From positions 1 through 6,995 of the forward strand of contig JAGTSD010000091.1 of the NCBI GenBank assembly GCA_018262135.1: DNA of 6,995 nucleotides, read 5' to 3'. The position numbers and the translations under genes were made by a program. Positions 6,451 through 6,995 of this stretch are shown in pieces. The notes under the pieces are model-generated. The model saw nothing but the letters and a program-made list of their open reading frames with translations, had not been told where the DNA came from and searched no databases. How positions within the stretch are numbered: position 1 is the first letter of the stretch; every line of letters begins with the position of its first letter. The stretch is from Pseudomonadota bacterium (lineage in GTDB: Bacteria > Pseudomonadota > Gammaproteobacteria > Competibacterales > Competibacteraceae).

Positions 6451-6502
6451 CCTGGCTGCAGGGGCTCGCGGCCGGCACCGTCCGGGAGCCCCTGCAGCCA
6501 GG
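6451..6502 (-). terminator. Strong stem-loop after the EF-G family gene
   Basis: Arms 6451-6467 (CCTGGCTGCAGGGGCTC) and 6486-6502 (GAGCCCCTGCAGCCAGG) are perfect 17-base reverse complements with an 18-base loop. Inside the loop, CCGG at 6472-6475 and 6482-6485 can add four more pairs past a bulge. It begins nine bases beyond the stop codon at 6512, the expected place for transcription termination. The minus-strand sequence after the stem (GATCAAACTT) lacks a T-run, so termination may be weak or Rho-assisted, or the stem may protect the mRNA 3' end. Confidence 0.6.
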
Positions 6503-6511
6503 TTGGAGGTT

Positions 6512-6995
6512 TTAGCCCTCCTGCTGCTTTTTGTAGGCAGCTTGCAGCTTTTGCTGGATGTCGGCTGGTACCGGGTCGTAATGGCTCAGTTCGACGCTGT
6601 ACGAACCGAGACCGGCGGTCATGGATTTCAACTGCGACTCATAGCCTTCCAGCTCTGCCAGTGGCACCTGGGCGTTGATGATGCTCATGCCGCGCGGTCC
6701 GGCATCGGTGCCGGCGATGCGCCCGCGCCGGCTGGACAGGTCGCCGGTGATCGTGCCAACGCAGTCACCCGGTGCCCGAACTTCGAGGTTGACGATCGGT
6801 TCCAGCACGATCGGCTTGGCCTTGCTGACCGCGTCCAGAAAGGCTTCGCGGCCAGCGGTGACAAAGGCGATTTCCTTGGAATCCACCGGATGATACTTGC
6901 CGTCATAGGCGATGGCGCGCACGTCCTGCATCGGGTAGCCGGCGATGGCTCCTTCCAGCAACGCTTCGCGGACGCCCTTTTCCACCGCGGGCAGA
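6512..6995 (-). CDS. fusA: Elongation factor G family protein, C-terminal part (5' end outside window)
   Basis: EF-G is the GTPase that drives ribosomal translocation and, with RRF, recycling. Only the last 160 residues are here; the gene continues past the right edge, so the GTP-binding domains cannot be inspected. The readable start LPAVEKGVREALLEG matches the end of domain IV (E. coli has IPAVDKGIQE), with AGYPMQDVRA and the YHPVDSKEIAF segment following. Domain V begins near KPIVLEPIVNLEV and includes GDLSSRRGRI and GYESQLKSMTAGLGSYSVEL. No tuf gene follows, as it would in the classical str operon; a stem-loop and an unrelated gene do. That context and several divergent stretches suggest a second EF-G copy (FusA2-like) rather than the main one, though this is inference. 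The stop is TAA at 6512-6514. Confidence 0.9.
   Translation of the reverse strand, partial: LPAVEKGVREALLEGAIAGYPMQDVRAIAYDGKYHPVDSKEIAFVTAGREAFLDAVSKAKPIVLEPIVNLEVRAPGDCVGTITGDLSSRRGRIAGTDAGPRGMSIINAQVPLAELEGYESQLKSMTAGLGSYSVELSHYDPVPADIQQKLQAAYKKQQEG

Overview
The window looks like chromosomal DNA from a GC-rich, polyhydroxyalkanoate-storing proteobacterium, most likely a gammaproteobacterium. Three things point there: a thiD-thiE-hemL cluster of the kind I recall from Pseudomonas and other gammaproteobacteria, a full-length class I PHA synthase, and a divergent rubredoxin gene. This placement is an inference from gene content and protein character; no sequence search was run.

Layout. 1-314 has no recognisable gene and holds small inverted repeats. 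315-2120 (minus) is phaC, a complete class I poly(3-hydroxyalkanoate) polymerase with an intact Cys/Asp/His triad. 2224-4969 (minus) is a compact operon read thiD, thiE, hemL: thiD and thiE overlap by 4 bases (ATGA), and the thiE stop codon sits inside the hemL Shine-Dalgarno sequence. thiD and thiE make thiamine phosphate; hemL makes 5-aminolevulinate for tetrapyrroles. thiD probably starts at a TTG codon. 4970-5138 is a divergent control region with a small perfect inverted repeat and no visible TPP riboswitch. 5139-5828 (plus) is a two-gene unit, rubredoxin followed 12 bases later by a stand-alone macro-domain protein (YmdB-type ADP-ribose/O-acetyl-ADP-ribose hydrolase family).

5834-5896 is a 63-base element with two perfect 23-base inverted arms. 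It lies in the gap between the convergent macro-domain gene and a minus-strand gene for a small single-pass membrane protein of unknown function (5902-6270). Its GGGGTCAGGTCTTGC outer arm resembles palindromes I recall from dispersed, REP/RAYT-type repeat families in proteobacteria. Upstream of the membrane-protein gene is an AT-rich island (28 G+C in 6301-6400) with a candidate promoter and two near-identical 10-base sites 31 bases apart. A 17-base perfect stem-loop (6451-6502) follows the minus-strand 3' end of an elongation factor G family gene that runs off the right edge.

Most of the window is ordinary housekeeping and storage metabolism. The parts that deserve a second look are the 23-base-arm palindrome, the rubredoxin/macro-domain pairing, and the regulated-looking orphan membrane protein. 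I see no clear evidence of a complete undescribed multi-gene system.
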